Source: JACZQZ01 sp046756945
GTDB lineage: Bacteria > Pseudomonadota > Alphaproteobacteria > Rhodospirillales > 2-02-FULL-58-16
Direction of reading: 5' to 3'
Assembly: GCA_046756945.1 (NCBI GenBank)
Contig: JBHHXI010000057.1
Span: 1-18,041 of the forward strand
Length of the DNA stretch: 18,041 nt
Made by a program: the position numbers and the translations under genes. Shown here piece by piece: positions 1 to 7,158 of the stretch; the first letter of the stretch is position 1; each line of letters opens with the position of its first letter. The notes beneath the pieces are model-generated. The model saw only the letters and a program-made list of their open reading frames with translations. It did not search any database and had not been told where the DNA came from.

Positions 1-36
1 GCCGACCCTTTGCGCTGGTGCGCCACCGAGCGTTCG

Positions 37-61
37 TGGTATCTGCACATAGTTGATACCA
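37..61. promoter_or_regulatory. Inverted repeat upstream of pccB, candidate operator
   Basis: TGGTATC at 37-43 is the exact reverse complement of GATACCA at 55-61, with an 11-base spacer. The 25-base element ends 23 bases before the chosen pccB start, where a repressor or activator site for pccB could lie. I do not recognise the motif and see no second copy upstream of pccA. It could also be a chance hairpin. Confidence 0.3.
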
Positions 62-84
62 AGGGGAATTCGGGGGAGGGCCCC

Positions 85-1617
85 ATGCAGGACATCATCC
101 GGCAACTGGACGAGAAGCGCCGGCGCGCCCGCCTGGGCGGCGGCGCGGACCGCATCGAGGCCCAGCACAAGAAGGGCAAGCTGACGGCGCGCGAGCGCAT
201 CGAGCTGCTGCTCGACCCCGATTCCTTCGAGGAATGGGACATGTTCGTCGAGCACCGCTGCACCGACTTCGGCATGGACAAGCAGACCATTCCCGGCGAC
301 GGCGTGGTCACCGGCTACGGCACCATCAACGGCCGGACCGTCTTCGTGTTCAGCCAGGATTTCACCGTCTTCGGCGGATCGCTGTCCGAACCCCACGCCG
401 AAAAGATCTGCAAGATCATGGACCAGGCGATGAAGGTGGGGGCGCCGGTGATCGGCCTCAACGATTCCGGCGGCGCCCGCATCCAGGAAGGCGTGGCGTC
501 GCTGGCGGGGTACGCCGAGGTCTTCCAGCGCAACGTGATGGCGTCGGGCGTGGTGCCGCAGGTGTCGATGGTCATGGGCCCATGCGCCGGCGGCGCGGTG
601 TATTCCCCGGCCATGACCGACTTCATCTTCATGGTCCGGGACACGTCCTACATGTTCGTCACCGGGCCCGAGGTGGTGAAGACGGTGACCCACGAGGACG
701 TGACCCACGAAGACCTGGGCGGGGCGGGGGCCCACACCGCCAAGTCCGGGGTCGCCGACCGCGCCTTCGACAACGACGCCGAAGCCCTTCTGTCCCTGCG
801 CCGGTTCATGGACTTTTTGCCCGCCAACAACCGCGAGGCGCCGCCGGTGAGGCCGACCCCCGATGCGCCCGAACGCCCGGAGCCGTCCCTCGATACCCTG
901 ATTCCCGACAATCCCAACACGCCCTACGACATCAAGGAACTGATCGGGAAGGTGGTGGACGAGGGCGATTTTTTCGAGCTGCAGCCCGATTACGCCGCCA
1001 ACATGGTCATCGGCTTCGGCCGCCTGGAGGGCTCGACCGTCGGCGTCGTCGCCAACCAGCCGATGGTCCTGGCCGGCTGCCTGGACATCGCGTGTTCCAT
1101 CAAGGCGGCGCGGTTCGTCCGTTTCTGCGACTGCTTCAACATCCCCATCGTCACCTTCGTCGACGTGCCGGGGTTCCTGCCCGGCACCGCCCAGGAGCAC
1201 GGCGGCATCATCAAGCATGGGGCGAAGCTGCTGTACGCCTTTGCCGAGGCCACGGTGCCCAAGGTCACGGTGATCACCCGCAAGGCCTATGGCGGGGCCT
1301 ATGACGTCATGAGCTCGAAGCACCTGCGCGGCGACGTCAATTTCGCCTGGCCCAGCGCCGAGATCGCGGTCATGGGACCGAAGGGCGCGGTGGAGATCAT
1401 CTTCCGCTCCGAGAGCGGCGACGCGGACAAGATCGCGGCGCGCACCGAGGAATACCGCCAGACCTTCGCCAATCCCTTCATCGCCGGGCACCGGGGCTAC
1501 ATCGACGACGTCATCAGGCCCCACAACACCCGCATGCGCCTGTGCCGCAGCCTGCGCATGCTGCGCGACAAGAAACTCGAAAACCCGTGGAAGAAACACG
1601 GCAACATTCCCCTGTAA
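85..1617 (+). CDS. pccB: Propionyl-CoA carboxylase beta subunit (carboxyltransferase)
   Basis: This is the carboxyltransferase subunit of a biotin-dependent acyl-CoA carboxylase. It moves CO2 from carboxybiotin on PccA to propionyl-CoA, giving methylmalonyl-CoA in the cytoplasm. The 510-residue length fits PccB. Both crotonase-like halves are present: the N half has NDSGGARIQEG near residue 126 and the oxyanion-hole stretch PCAGGAVYSPAM near 166; the C half has DVPGFLPG near 360 and RKAYGGAYDVM near 399. The Asp in GGAYDVM (about residue 407) matches the position known to favour propionyl-CoA over other acyl-CoAs in this family. The frame is open back to position 10, but ATG 85 has a purine-rich Shine-Dalgarno (GGGGGAGGG, 72-80) and begins at the family's usual N terminus. 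The biotin-carrying partner gene starts about 7.5 kb downstream. The family call is very secure; substrate choice is a little less so. Confidence 0.95.
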   Translation: MQDIIRQLDEKRRRARLGGGADRIEAQHKKGKLTARERIELLLDPDSFEEWDMFVEHRCTDFGMDKQTIPGDGVVTGYGTINGRTVFVFSQDFTVFGGSLSEPHAEKICKIMDQAMKVGAPVIGLNDSGGARIQEGVASLAGYAEVFQRNVMASGVVPQVSMVMGPCAGGAVYSPAMTDFIFMVRDTSYMFVTGPEVVKTVTHEDVTHEDLGGAGAHTAKSGVADRAFDNDAEALLSLRRFMDFLPANNREAPPVRPTPDAPERPEPSLDTLIPDNPNTPYDIKELIGKVVDEGDFFELQPDYAANMVIGFGRLEGSTVGVVANQPMVLAGCLDIACSIKAARFVRFCDCFNIPIVTFVDVPGFLPGTAQEHGGIIKHGAKLLYAFAEATVPKVTVITRKAYGGAYDVMSSKHLRGDVNFAWPSAEIAVMGPKGAVEIIFRSESGDADKIAARTEEYRQTFANPFIAGHRGYIDDVIRPHNTRMRLCRSLRMLRDKKLENPWKKHGNIPL

Positions 1618-1619
1618 CG

Positions 1620-1877
1620 ATGACCCGACGCGGCGGCGACGGCGACATACATGTCCGGCGGCGCCTGCGCGGGTTCGCGCTAGACCTGGTCGCCTATTTC
1701 GTGGCGACGGCGGCCCTGGTGGCGGCGACCCTGTTCCTGTCGGCGGCGAACCCCTGGGTCCTGGCGCCCCTGGTCGGCTGGTGCGCGGTGCTGGCCGTCC
1801 ATGCGGCGCACGCCATGGGGTTCCTCGACGTGTTCAGGAGAAATTGGGGGGTGCGGCGGGACACGGCCGGCGGCTGA
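1620..1877 (+). CDS. Small 2TM-domain membrane protein
   Basis: An 85-residue protein with a basic N terminus, then two hydrophobic segments (about residues 17-36 and 40-60), then a short basic tail. The pattern of a charged start, a first helix, a tryptophan-containing turn (NPWVLAPLVGW) and a second helix ending in an alanine-rich HAAHAMGF stretch resembles the 2TM domain family of small inner-membrane proteins, whose function is not established. The ATG at 1620 lies 2 bases after the pccB stop, so it is almost certainly co-transcribed and may depend on ribosomes finishing pccB. No catalytic motif is visible, and any link to propionyl-CoA metabolism would be speculation. Confidence 0.65.
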   Translation: MTRRGGDGDIHVRRRLRGFALDLVAYFVATAALVAATLFLSAANPWVLAPLVGWCAVLAVHAAHAMGFLDVFRRNWGVRRDTAGG

Positions 1878-1937
1878 AGGCCGCCCGCCTGGATTTGGAT
1901 ATTGACGAACGACGCAATTTGGGAGAGACGAGAAGGC

Positions 1938-3530
1938 ATGAGAAATCTTGAACTGCCCGGCCGGTCACCGGTCCATTCCCTGAACGGCATGGCCGCCACC
2001 TCGCAACCGGTGGCCACGCTCACCGCGCTGGAGGTGCTGCGGGACGGCGGCAACGCCATCGACGCGGCGGTGGCGGCCTGCGCCGTCCAGTGCGTCGTCG
2101 AGCCTGGATCGACGGGCATCGGGGGCGACTGCTTCGCCTTGTTCGCGCCCGGCGGCGGCGACGAGGTGATCGCCTACAACGGGTCGGGCCGGGCGCCGGC
2201 GGCGGCGAATGCCGAATGGTACGCCGAACAGGGCATCACCGGGATCGATCGTCACTCGCCCCACGCGGTGACCGTGCCCGGCGCCGTTGACGCCTGGGCG
2301 CGGCTGGTGGAGGACCACGGCACGAAGAGCCTGGGTGACCTGCTCCGGCCGGCCATCGCGTATGCCCGCGACGGCTATCCCATTCACGAGCGAGTCGCCT
2401 TCGACTGGCGGCGCGGCGCGGAGATGCTTGGACGCGACCCGACTACGGCCCGCATCTTCCTGCCCGGCGGCAAGCCGCTGCAGGCCGGCGACGTCCACCG
2501 CCAGCCGGAGCTGGCGGAGACCCTGGCCCGCATCGCCGAAGGGGGGCGCGACGCCTTCTATACCGGCCCCGTCGCCGAAGACATCGTCGCCTACCTGAAC
2601 AGCCTCGGCGGACTGCACAGCCTCGACGACTTCGCGAATGCCCGGGGTGAATACGTGGCTCCGATCAAGACATCGTACCGCGGCTTCGACGTCCATGAGT
2701 GCCCGCCCAACGGCCAGGGCATCATCGCCCTCGAAATCCTCAACATCCTGTCCGGGTTCGCCCTCGACGAACTGGAGCCGCTGTCGGTGGAGCGCCTGCA
2801 CCTGGAGATCGAGGCGACGCGCCTGGCGTACGGGGACCGGGACGCCGTGCTCGCCGATCCGGTGATGGCCCAGGTGCCGGTCGGCCGCCTGCTGTCGGCC
2901 GAGCACGCCCAGGGCTTACGCGCCTCCATCCGGCGCGACCGGGCCATGGACCCGCTGCCGCCGCCCGATTTTCCGGCCCATGAGGATACCGTCTATCTGT
3001 GCGTGGTGGACCGGGACCGCAACGCCGTCAGCTTCATCAACTCGCTGTTCACGGCCTTCGGCACCGGGCTGGTCAGCCCGAAGACCGGTGTTCTCCTGCA
3101 GAACCGGGGCATCGGCTTCGTCGTCGATCCCTCCCATCCCAACTGCATCGCCCCCGGCAAGCGGCCGCTGCACACCATCATTCCCGGCCTGCTGGCCAGG
3201 GACGGCCGCGCCGTGATGCCCTTCGGCGTCATGGGAGGCCAATACCAGGCCGCGGGTCACGCCCGTCTGCTGGTCAACCTGCTCGATTTCGGCCTCGACG
3301 TGCAGGAGGCCATCGACCTGCCCCGCGTCTTCCCCACCGCGGATGGCGTGGTGAACGTGGAAAGCGGCGTGCCGGGGACGGTTGTCGAAGGGCTCGAGGG
3401 GCTTGGACACAGGACCGCTCCGACGGACAAGCCGATCGGCGGCGGGCAGGCGATCTGGATCGACTGGGAGCGCGGCACCCTGACCGGCGGATCGGACCCG
3501 CGCAAGGACGGCTGCGCCCTCGGCTATTGA
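1938..3530 (+). CDS. ggt: Gamma-glutamyltransferase family Ntn hydrolase
   Basis: A 530-residue member of the gamma-glutamyltransferase superfamily, enzymes that cleave themselves before a threonine which then acts as the nucleophile. The predicted nucleophile is Thr351 in HEDTVYLCVVD. The substrate-binding arginine is expected at Arg85 in NGSGRAP, and PFGVMGGQYQ (about 428-436) follows in the small subunit. The LQNRGIGF and APGKRPLHTIIPG stretches after the cleavage site look more like cytoplasmic GGT-like enzymes (for example oxamate amidohydrolase HpxW) than classical periplasmic GGT, and no signal peptide is present. Glutathione is therefore only one possible substrate. An upstream TTG (1902) is in frame, but ATG 1938 has a strong GGGAGAGACGAGAAGG leader. 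The 3' end overlaps the convergent TPR-oxygenase gene by 7 bases. Confidence 0.88.
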   Translation: MRNLELPGRSPVHSLNGMAATSQPVATLTALEVLRDGGNAIDAAVAACAVQCVVEPGSTGIGGDCFALFAPGGGDEVIAYNGSGRAPAAANAEWYAEQGITGIDRHSPHAVTVPGAVDAWARLVEDHGTKSLGDLLRPAIAYARDGYPIHERVAFDWRRGAEMLGRDPTTARIFLPGGKPLQAGDVHRQPELAETLARIAEGGRDAFYTGPVAEDIVAYLNSLGGLHSLDDFANARGEYVAPIKTSYRGFDVHECPPNGQGIIALEILNILSGFALDELEPLSVERLHLEIEATRLAYGDRDAVLADPVMAQVPVGRLLSAEHAQGLRASIRRDRAMDPLPPPDFPAHEDTVYLCVVDRDRNAVSFINSLFTAFGTGLVSPKTGVLLQNRGIGFVVDPSHPNCIAPGKRPLHTIIPGLLARDGRAVMPFGVMGGQYQAAGHARLLVNLLDFGLDVQEAIDLPRVFPTADGVVNVESGVPGTVVEGLEGLGHRTAPTDKPIGGGQAIWIDWERGTLTGGSDPRKDGCALGY

Positions 3531-5110
3531 GCGCCCGGCGCTGCCACGGGCATGACGTCGAAGGCGATGCTGATCCGCTGTTCGTCGCTCTCGAAGGGAA
3601 TGGTCCGGTGGTGGAAGTACGACGGGAACAGGACCATCAACCCTTCCTCGGGCCGTAGCGTCTTTACCCGGGGCTCGGCCGAGCAGGGGATGCTCGCCGG
3701 CGGCCGCCCGAACTCGATCCAGCCGGCCTGGCCGGGGGCGGCGACGATAGCGGGAAGTTTCACGTAATAAACGCCGCTCAGCCACGAATCCTTGTGGATA
3801 TGAGGGATCTGGTGCCCCTGCCTTTCCAGGACCACGCCCCACACCGATAGCCGCCACCGTTCGGGCGCGCTGGCGACAAACGGGTGCGCCGGATCCGCCG
3901 GCAGGAACCGCCGGTAAGCCTGGATGGCGCCGTGGATCAGTTCTTCGAAAGCGGCGATGGGACCCTTTGCCCCGAGCAGCAGGTCGTTGGTATTGCGGCC
4001 GGACCGGGTCGGGTACCGGACCGGGTCGAAGGCCAGGGTGGGCTGCGCGTGTATGTGGCGTTCCAGCGCCCGGTTGAAGTCGGCCACGGCGTCGAAGCCG
4101 TCCGGCGCGTCAAGGCGCGTGATCTGCAGGAGCCGGTCGAAGTCGATCAGGAATCGCGCCCCGTCCCGGTCGCCGGTTTCGGCAAGCGCGATGGCCCTGG
4201 TCGCGAGGGCGGCCGTGTTTCCCGGGTCCAGCTTGAGGCAGGCTTCGCACGCGTCCAGGGCCGCGCGCCCATTACCCTGTTCGAGCAACGCTTCGCCCAG
4301 GTTGTGATGGGCCTTGACCAGTTCCGGCTTGATCTCCAGGGCACGGCGGTAGGCGGCCACGGCTTCCCCGGGCTTGCCGGAGGCGTACAATACGAGGCCT
4401 AGATTGTTGTGCGCTTCGGCGTAGCCGGGGTCGATCTCCAGGGCGCGCCGGTAGGCGGCCATCGCCTCGTCGGGTTCGCCCGATGCCTGCAACGCGCTGC
4501 CCAGGCTGGTGTGCGCTTCGGCGTCTTCGGGATCGATGGCAAGGGCGCGCCGGTAGGCCGTCACGGCGTCGCCGATGCGGCCCGATTCCTTCAGCGCGAG
4601 GCCCAGGTTGTAATGGGCGTCGGCGAAGTCGGGCGCAAGCGCCGACGCCTTCGCATAATGACCCAGCGATTCCTCCAGGCGCCCCATCCGCTTGAGCACG
4701 TTGCCGAGATTGTAATGGGCGTCGGCGAAATCGGGCTTCAGCGAGATCGCCCGCTCCAGGGCCGTGGCGGCGGCCTCGACGCGCCCGTCGGCCACCAGGG
4801 CGCTGCTCAGCAGGTCGTGGAGGTCCGCCGAGTCGGGTGTGGCGGCCACGGCTTTCTCGAGATGCCCGACCGCGATACCCGGCCTTTCGGTCCTGAGGGC
4901 GATGAGGGCGAGAAGGTGGAGCACGTCGGGAACGTCCGGCTGGGCGCGCTGGATCTGTGCCAACGCGCCCTCCGCCTCGGCCAGGCGGCCCGATTCATAA
5001 TGGCGCACGGCCATCTGGAATGTCTGTTGCGGGGAAAACTGCCCGGCGCCGCCCGCGGCCTGCCGCGCGTTTCCCTCCTTCGCCGCCTGACGCCGTTGCT
5101 TGCGGTTCAC
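3524..5110 (-). CDS. TPR-repeat 2OG-Fe(II) oxygenase fusion, copy 1
   Basis: A 528-residue fusion. Residues about 29-310 hold roughly eight 34-residue TPR units with the usual spacing (AHYNLG, AHNNLG, AYRRALEIDP), a protein-binding scaffold. Residues about 385-520 look like the 2OG-Fe(II) oxygenase family best known as PF13759. Key elements are HIH at 437-439, SGVYYV at 445-450, FPSYFHH at 495-501 (predicted distal iron ligand His501) and RISIAFD from 512, whose Arg would hold 2-oxoglutarate. The proximal motif reads HIH, not the canonical HxD, so the ligands need structural confirmation. The architecture suggests a hydroxylase acting on a protein recognised by the TPRs, but no substrate is visible. 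The start is a GTG with GAGGG eight bases upstream, and only 9 bases separate it from the paralogous gene upstream, so the two are one operon. Confidence 0.85.
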   Translation of the reverse strand: MNRKQRRQAAKEGNARQAAGGAGQFSPQQTFQMAVRHYESGRLAEAEGALAQIQRAQPDVPDVLHLLALIALRTERPGIAVGHLEKAVAATPDSADLHDLLSSALVADGRVEAAATALERAISLKPDFADAHYNLGNVLKRMGRLEESLGHYAKASALAPDFADAHYNLGLALKESGRIGDAVTAYRRALAIDPEDAEAHTSLGSALQASGEPDEAMAAYRRALEIDPGYAEAHNNLGLVLYASGKPGEAVAAYRRALEIKPELVKAHHNLGEALLEQGNGRAALDACEACLKLDPGNTAALATRAIALAETGDRDGARFLIDFDRLLQITRLDAPDGFDAVADFNRALERHIHAQPTLAFDPVRYPTRSGRNTNDLLLGAKGPIAAFEELIHGAIQAYRRFLPADPAHPFVASAPERWRLSVWGVVLERQGHQIPHIHKDSWLSGVYYVKLPAIVAAPGQAGWIEFGRPPASIPCSAEPRVKTLRPEEGLMVLFPSYFHHRTIPFESDEQRISIAFDVMPVAAPGAQ

Positions 5111-5119
5111 GGCGGGCCC

Positions 5120-6523
5120 TCAGTTTTCCGCCTGGACGTCGAAGGCGATGCTGATGCGCGTGTCGGCGCTCTCCGACGGCATGGTGTGGTGGTAGAAGTA
5201 GGACGGGAACAGGAACATCAGACCTTCCTCGGGCCGGAAGGCCCTCGTTTCGGGCTCGACCGCGCAGCCGAAATTGGACGGCAGCCGGCCGAACCCGATC
5301 CAGCCCGCCTGGTGTCTGTCCGGGTCGTGGGTTTCGGCGGGGACCCGGACGTAATAGACGCCGCTTAACCAGCCGGGATGAATATGGGGTTGCTGGACTC
5401 CGGTCCTGTTGTAGACGTTGCCCCAGATTTGCAGGCTCCATCGCCGGGGCGGATTGGCGAGGAAGGGATGGGCCGCATCCGCCGGCACGGCCTGCCGGTA
5501 CTCCCGGACGGCATCCTGGACCATCACTTCGAAGGCGGCCATGGGTCCTTTCGGCTCGCTGAGCAGGCCGCCCAGATGGCCGCTGGGTATGGCGCCCAGG
5601 CGGGTCACGGAACCGGCCGAGTCGGGGACCTGAAGGGGGTGCTCGAAAATGTGGCGGGCCAGGGCCTCGTTGAAGTCGGCCAGGCTGTCGAAGCCGGCCG
5701 GCGCGTCGAATTGCCTGGGGCGGATGAAACGGTCGAGGTCGATGAGGAAGCGCGCCCCGTCCCGGTCGCCCAGTTCGTCGAGGGCGGCGGCCTTGATCGC
5801 CAGTGCATTGGTGTTGCCCGGGTCCACCTCGAGACACGCCTCGCAGGCATCCAGCGCGGCGCGGTGGTCGCCCTGTTCGATCAGCACGTGGGCGAGGTTG
5901 TAGTGCGCCTTGACCAGACCGGGGTCGATTCCGACGGCGCGCCGGTACGCCGCCGCGGCCTCGTCCGGCTTGCCGTCGGCCTGCAGGATGGCGCCGTAGT
6001 TGTTGTGCGCTTCCGCGTGATCGGGCCGTAACTCCAGGGTGCGCCGGTAGGCGGCCCTGGCTTGATCGAACCGTCCCAGCCGTTCCTGGGCGAGGCCGAG
6101 GCTGTGGTGCACCTCGGCGAGGCCGGGCGCGATCTCCAGGGCGCGGCGGTACGCGGCTACGGCCTCTTCGGACCGCTGCATCCAGCGCAGCACGTCGCCC
6201 AGGTTGGTGTGGGCCTCGGGGTTGTTGGGCTGCACGGCGGCCACCGCCTCGAGAAGGCTGATCGTGCGGTCGGGGTTGCCCATCTGGTAGGTGATCGTTG
6301 CCGCGAGGTTCAGGGCGTCCACGTGGCCCGGCTCGGCGATGAGGATTTCCTGGCACGACCGCAGCGCCTGGTCGACGCGGCCGCCCTGGAATTCCTCGAT
6401 CGCCCGTTGCAGACGTTCGTCGACGGGCGAGGGGCTGTCCCGGCCTTCCGCCGCCGGGGAAGGACCGGCGGTGGTTCCCTGGGTTTCCTGCCGCGGTTTT
6501 TTTCGGCGACGTTTGCGCTTCAT
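5120..6523 (-). CDS. TPR-repeat 2OG-Fe(II) oxygenase fusion, copy 2
   Basis: A 467-residue paralogue of the gene just downstream. A very basic N terminus (MKRKRRRKKPRQ) is followed by six or seven TPR units (about residues 35-255), a shared linker (DACEACLEVDPGNT, then LGDRDGARFLIDLDR) and the oxygenase domain. Its signature residues are HIH at 380-382, SGVYYV at 387-392, FPSYFYHH at 439-446 (predicted distal iron ligand His445) and RISIAFD from 456. It has fewer TPR units than copy 1 and its N terminus is unrelated apart from charge, so the copies have diverged in their recognition parts more than in the catalytic end. It is the promoter-proximal gene of the pair. There is no signal peptide, so a cytoplasmic location is expected. 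The family call is firm; biological role and substrate are unknown. Confidence 0.85.
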   Translation of the reverse strand: MKRKRRRKKPRQETQGTTAGPSPAAEGRDSPSPVDERLQRAIEEFQGGRVDQALRSCQEILIAEPGHVDALNLAATITYQMGNPDRTISLLEAVAAVQPNNPEAHTNLGDVLRWMQRSEEAVAAYRRALEIAPGLAEVHHSLGLAQERLGRFDQARAAYRRTLELRPDHAEAHNNYGAILQADGKPDEAAAAYRRAVGIDPGLVKAHYNLAHVLIEQGDHRAALDACEACLEVDPGNTNALAIKAAALDELGDRDGARFLIDLDRFIRPRQFDAPAGFDSLADFNEALARHIFEHPLQVPDSAGSVTRLGAIPSGHLGGLLSEPKGPMAAFEVMVQDAVREYRQAVPADAAHPFLANPPRRWSLQIWGNVYNRTGVQQPHIHPGWLSGVYYVRVPAETHDPDRHQAGWIGFGRLPSNFGCAVEPETRAFRPEEGLMFLFPSYFYHHTMPSESADTRISIAFDVQAEN

Positions 6524-6550
6524 TGCTCACCCGGGGTCCGGCGAATCCAT

Positions 6551-6571
6551 GGGCGGCCGGCCGGGCCGCCC
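6551..6571 (-). terminator. GC-rich hairpin between the two minus-strand operons
   Basis: GGGCGGCC (6551-6558) pairs with GGCCGCCC (6564-6571) over a 5-base loop. It lies 87 bases beyond the stop of the ICMT-like gene and 28 bases before the TPR-oxygenase start. It could end transcription of the polyketide operon or shape the leader of the next gene. No T-run follows on the minus strand, so a simple intrinsic terminator is not well supported. Confidence 0.3.
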
Positions 6572-6576
6572 GCCGT

Positions 6577-6602
6577 CAACGTCAGGGGGCAACGTTAGGG
6601 GG
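6577..6602. repeat. Tandem 13-base direct repeat upstream of TPR-oxygenase operon
   Basis: CAACGTCAGGGGG (6577-6589) is followed directly by CAACGTTAGGGGG (6590-6602), one mismatch in thirteen. It lies 54-79 bases upstream of the start codon at 6523, in the promoter zone of the oxygenase pair. Two adjacent copies on roughly one helical-turn spacing could be a regulator binding site, but a simple slippage duplication is equally possible. Confidence 0.45.
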
Positions 6603-6657
6603 ATTCCTCTTGCCGGGCAACAGACGGCGGCCTCCGATCCATGGGCCGCGTCGCGCC

Positions 6658-7158
6658 TCATTCCCCGCGCCGCGCCGCGAGCGCCTGGTCTTCGACGCGG
6701 ATGCGGTGGCGCAGCAAGACCAGGTTGGCGAGGGAGAACAGGGCGGCGATTTCCCAGGCCCCGAACACCAGCGGCAGGACGGCGATCTCCCCGGCCACCA
6801 CCCAGTAGTTGGGATGGCGCAGGAAACGGTACGGCCCGGCGGTCACGACGGGGGCGCCGGGCACGGTGATGATGCGGGTCGTCCAGTACCGGCCCAGGCT
6901 CTTCATCACCCACAGGCGTCCTCCCTGCAAGGCCAGGAACACGGCGAGGAAGCCCGGGTCGACCGGGGCGTCGCGGGGCACGGCGACGGCGAGGGCGATC
7001 AGCCAGGCGCCGTGCAGCAGGACTACCAACGGGTAATGGCCGGCGCCGGCCTCGACGCCGCCCCGGGCCAAAAGGCGTCTGCTGTTGGCCCGGGCGTAGA
7101 ACAGTTCCCCGAGCCGTTGCAGGGCGACCAGCCCGACGATCACGTCATGGGCGGTCAC
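6658..7158 (-). CDS. Isoprenylcysteine carboxyl methyltransferase (ICMT) family membrane protein
   Basis: A 166-residue integral membrane protein with about four hydrophobic segments and the family signature GPYRFLRHPNYWVVAGE (roughly residues 106-122), the SAM-binding region of ICMT-like methyltransferases. In bacteria such proteins are often encoded beside type III polyketide synthases and methylate the phenolic or pyrone lipid product (compare SrsB next to SrsA in Streptomyces). The start is a GTG whose last two bases overlap the synthase stop (GTGA at 7158-7155), a sign of translational coupling. The frame stays open far upstream, but only as a shadow of the synthase. A role in O-methylating the synthase product is an inference from family and context, since ICMT-fold proteins have other substrates too. 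Confidence 0.85.
   Translation of the reverse strand: MTAHDVIVGLVALQRLGELFYARANSRRLLARGGVEAGAGHYPLVVLLHGAWLIALAVAVPRDAPVDPGFLAVFLALQGGRLWVMKSLGRYWTTRIITVPGAPVVTAGPYRFLRHPNYWVVAGEIAVLPLVFGAWEIAALFSLANLVLLRHRIRVEDQALAARRGE

Noticed and set aside
3884..6598. Long plus-strand open frames opposite the TPR-oxygenase genes
   Set aside because: They are rich in Gly, Val, His and Arg without domain signatures, as expected from the antisense of GC-rich TPR repeats; the minus-strand reading carries the conserved motifs.
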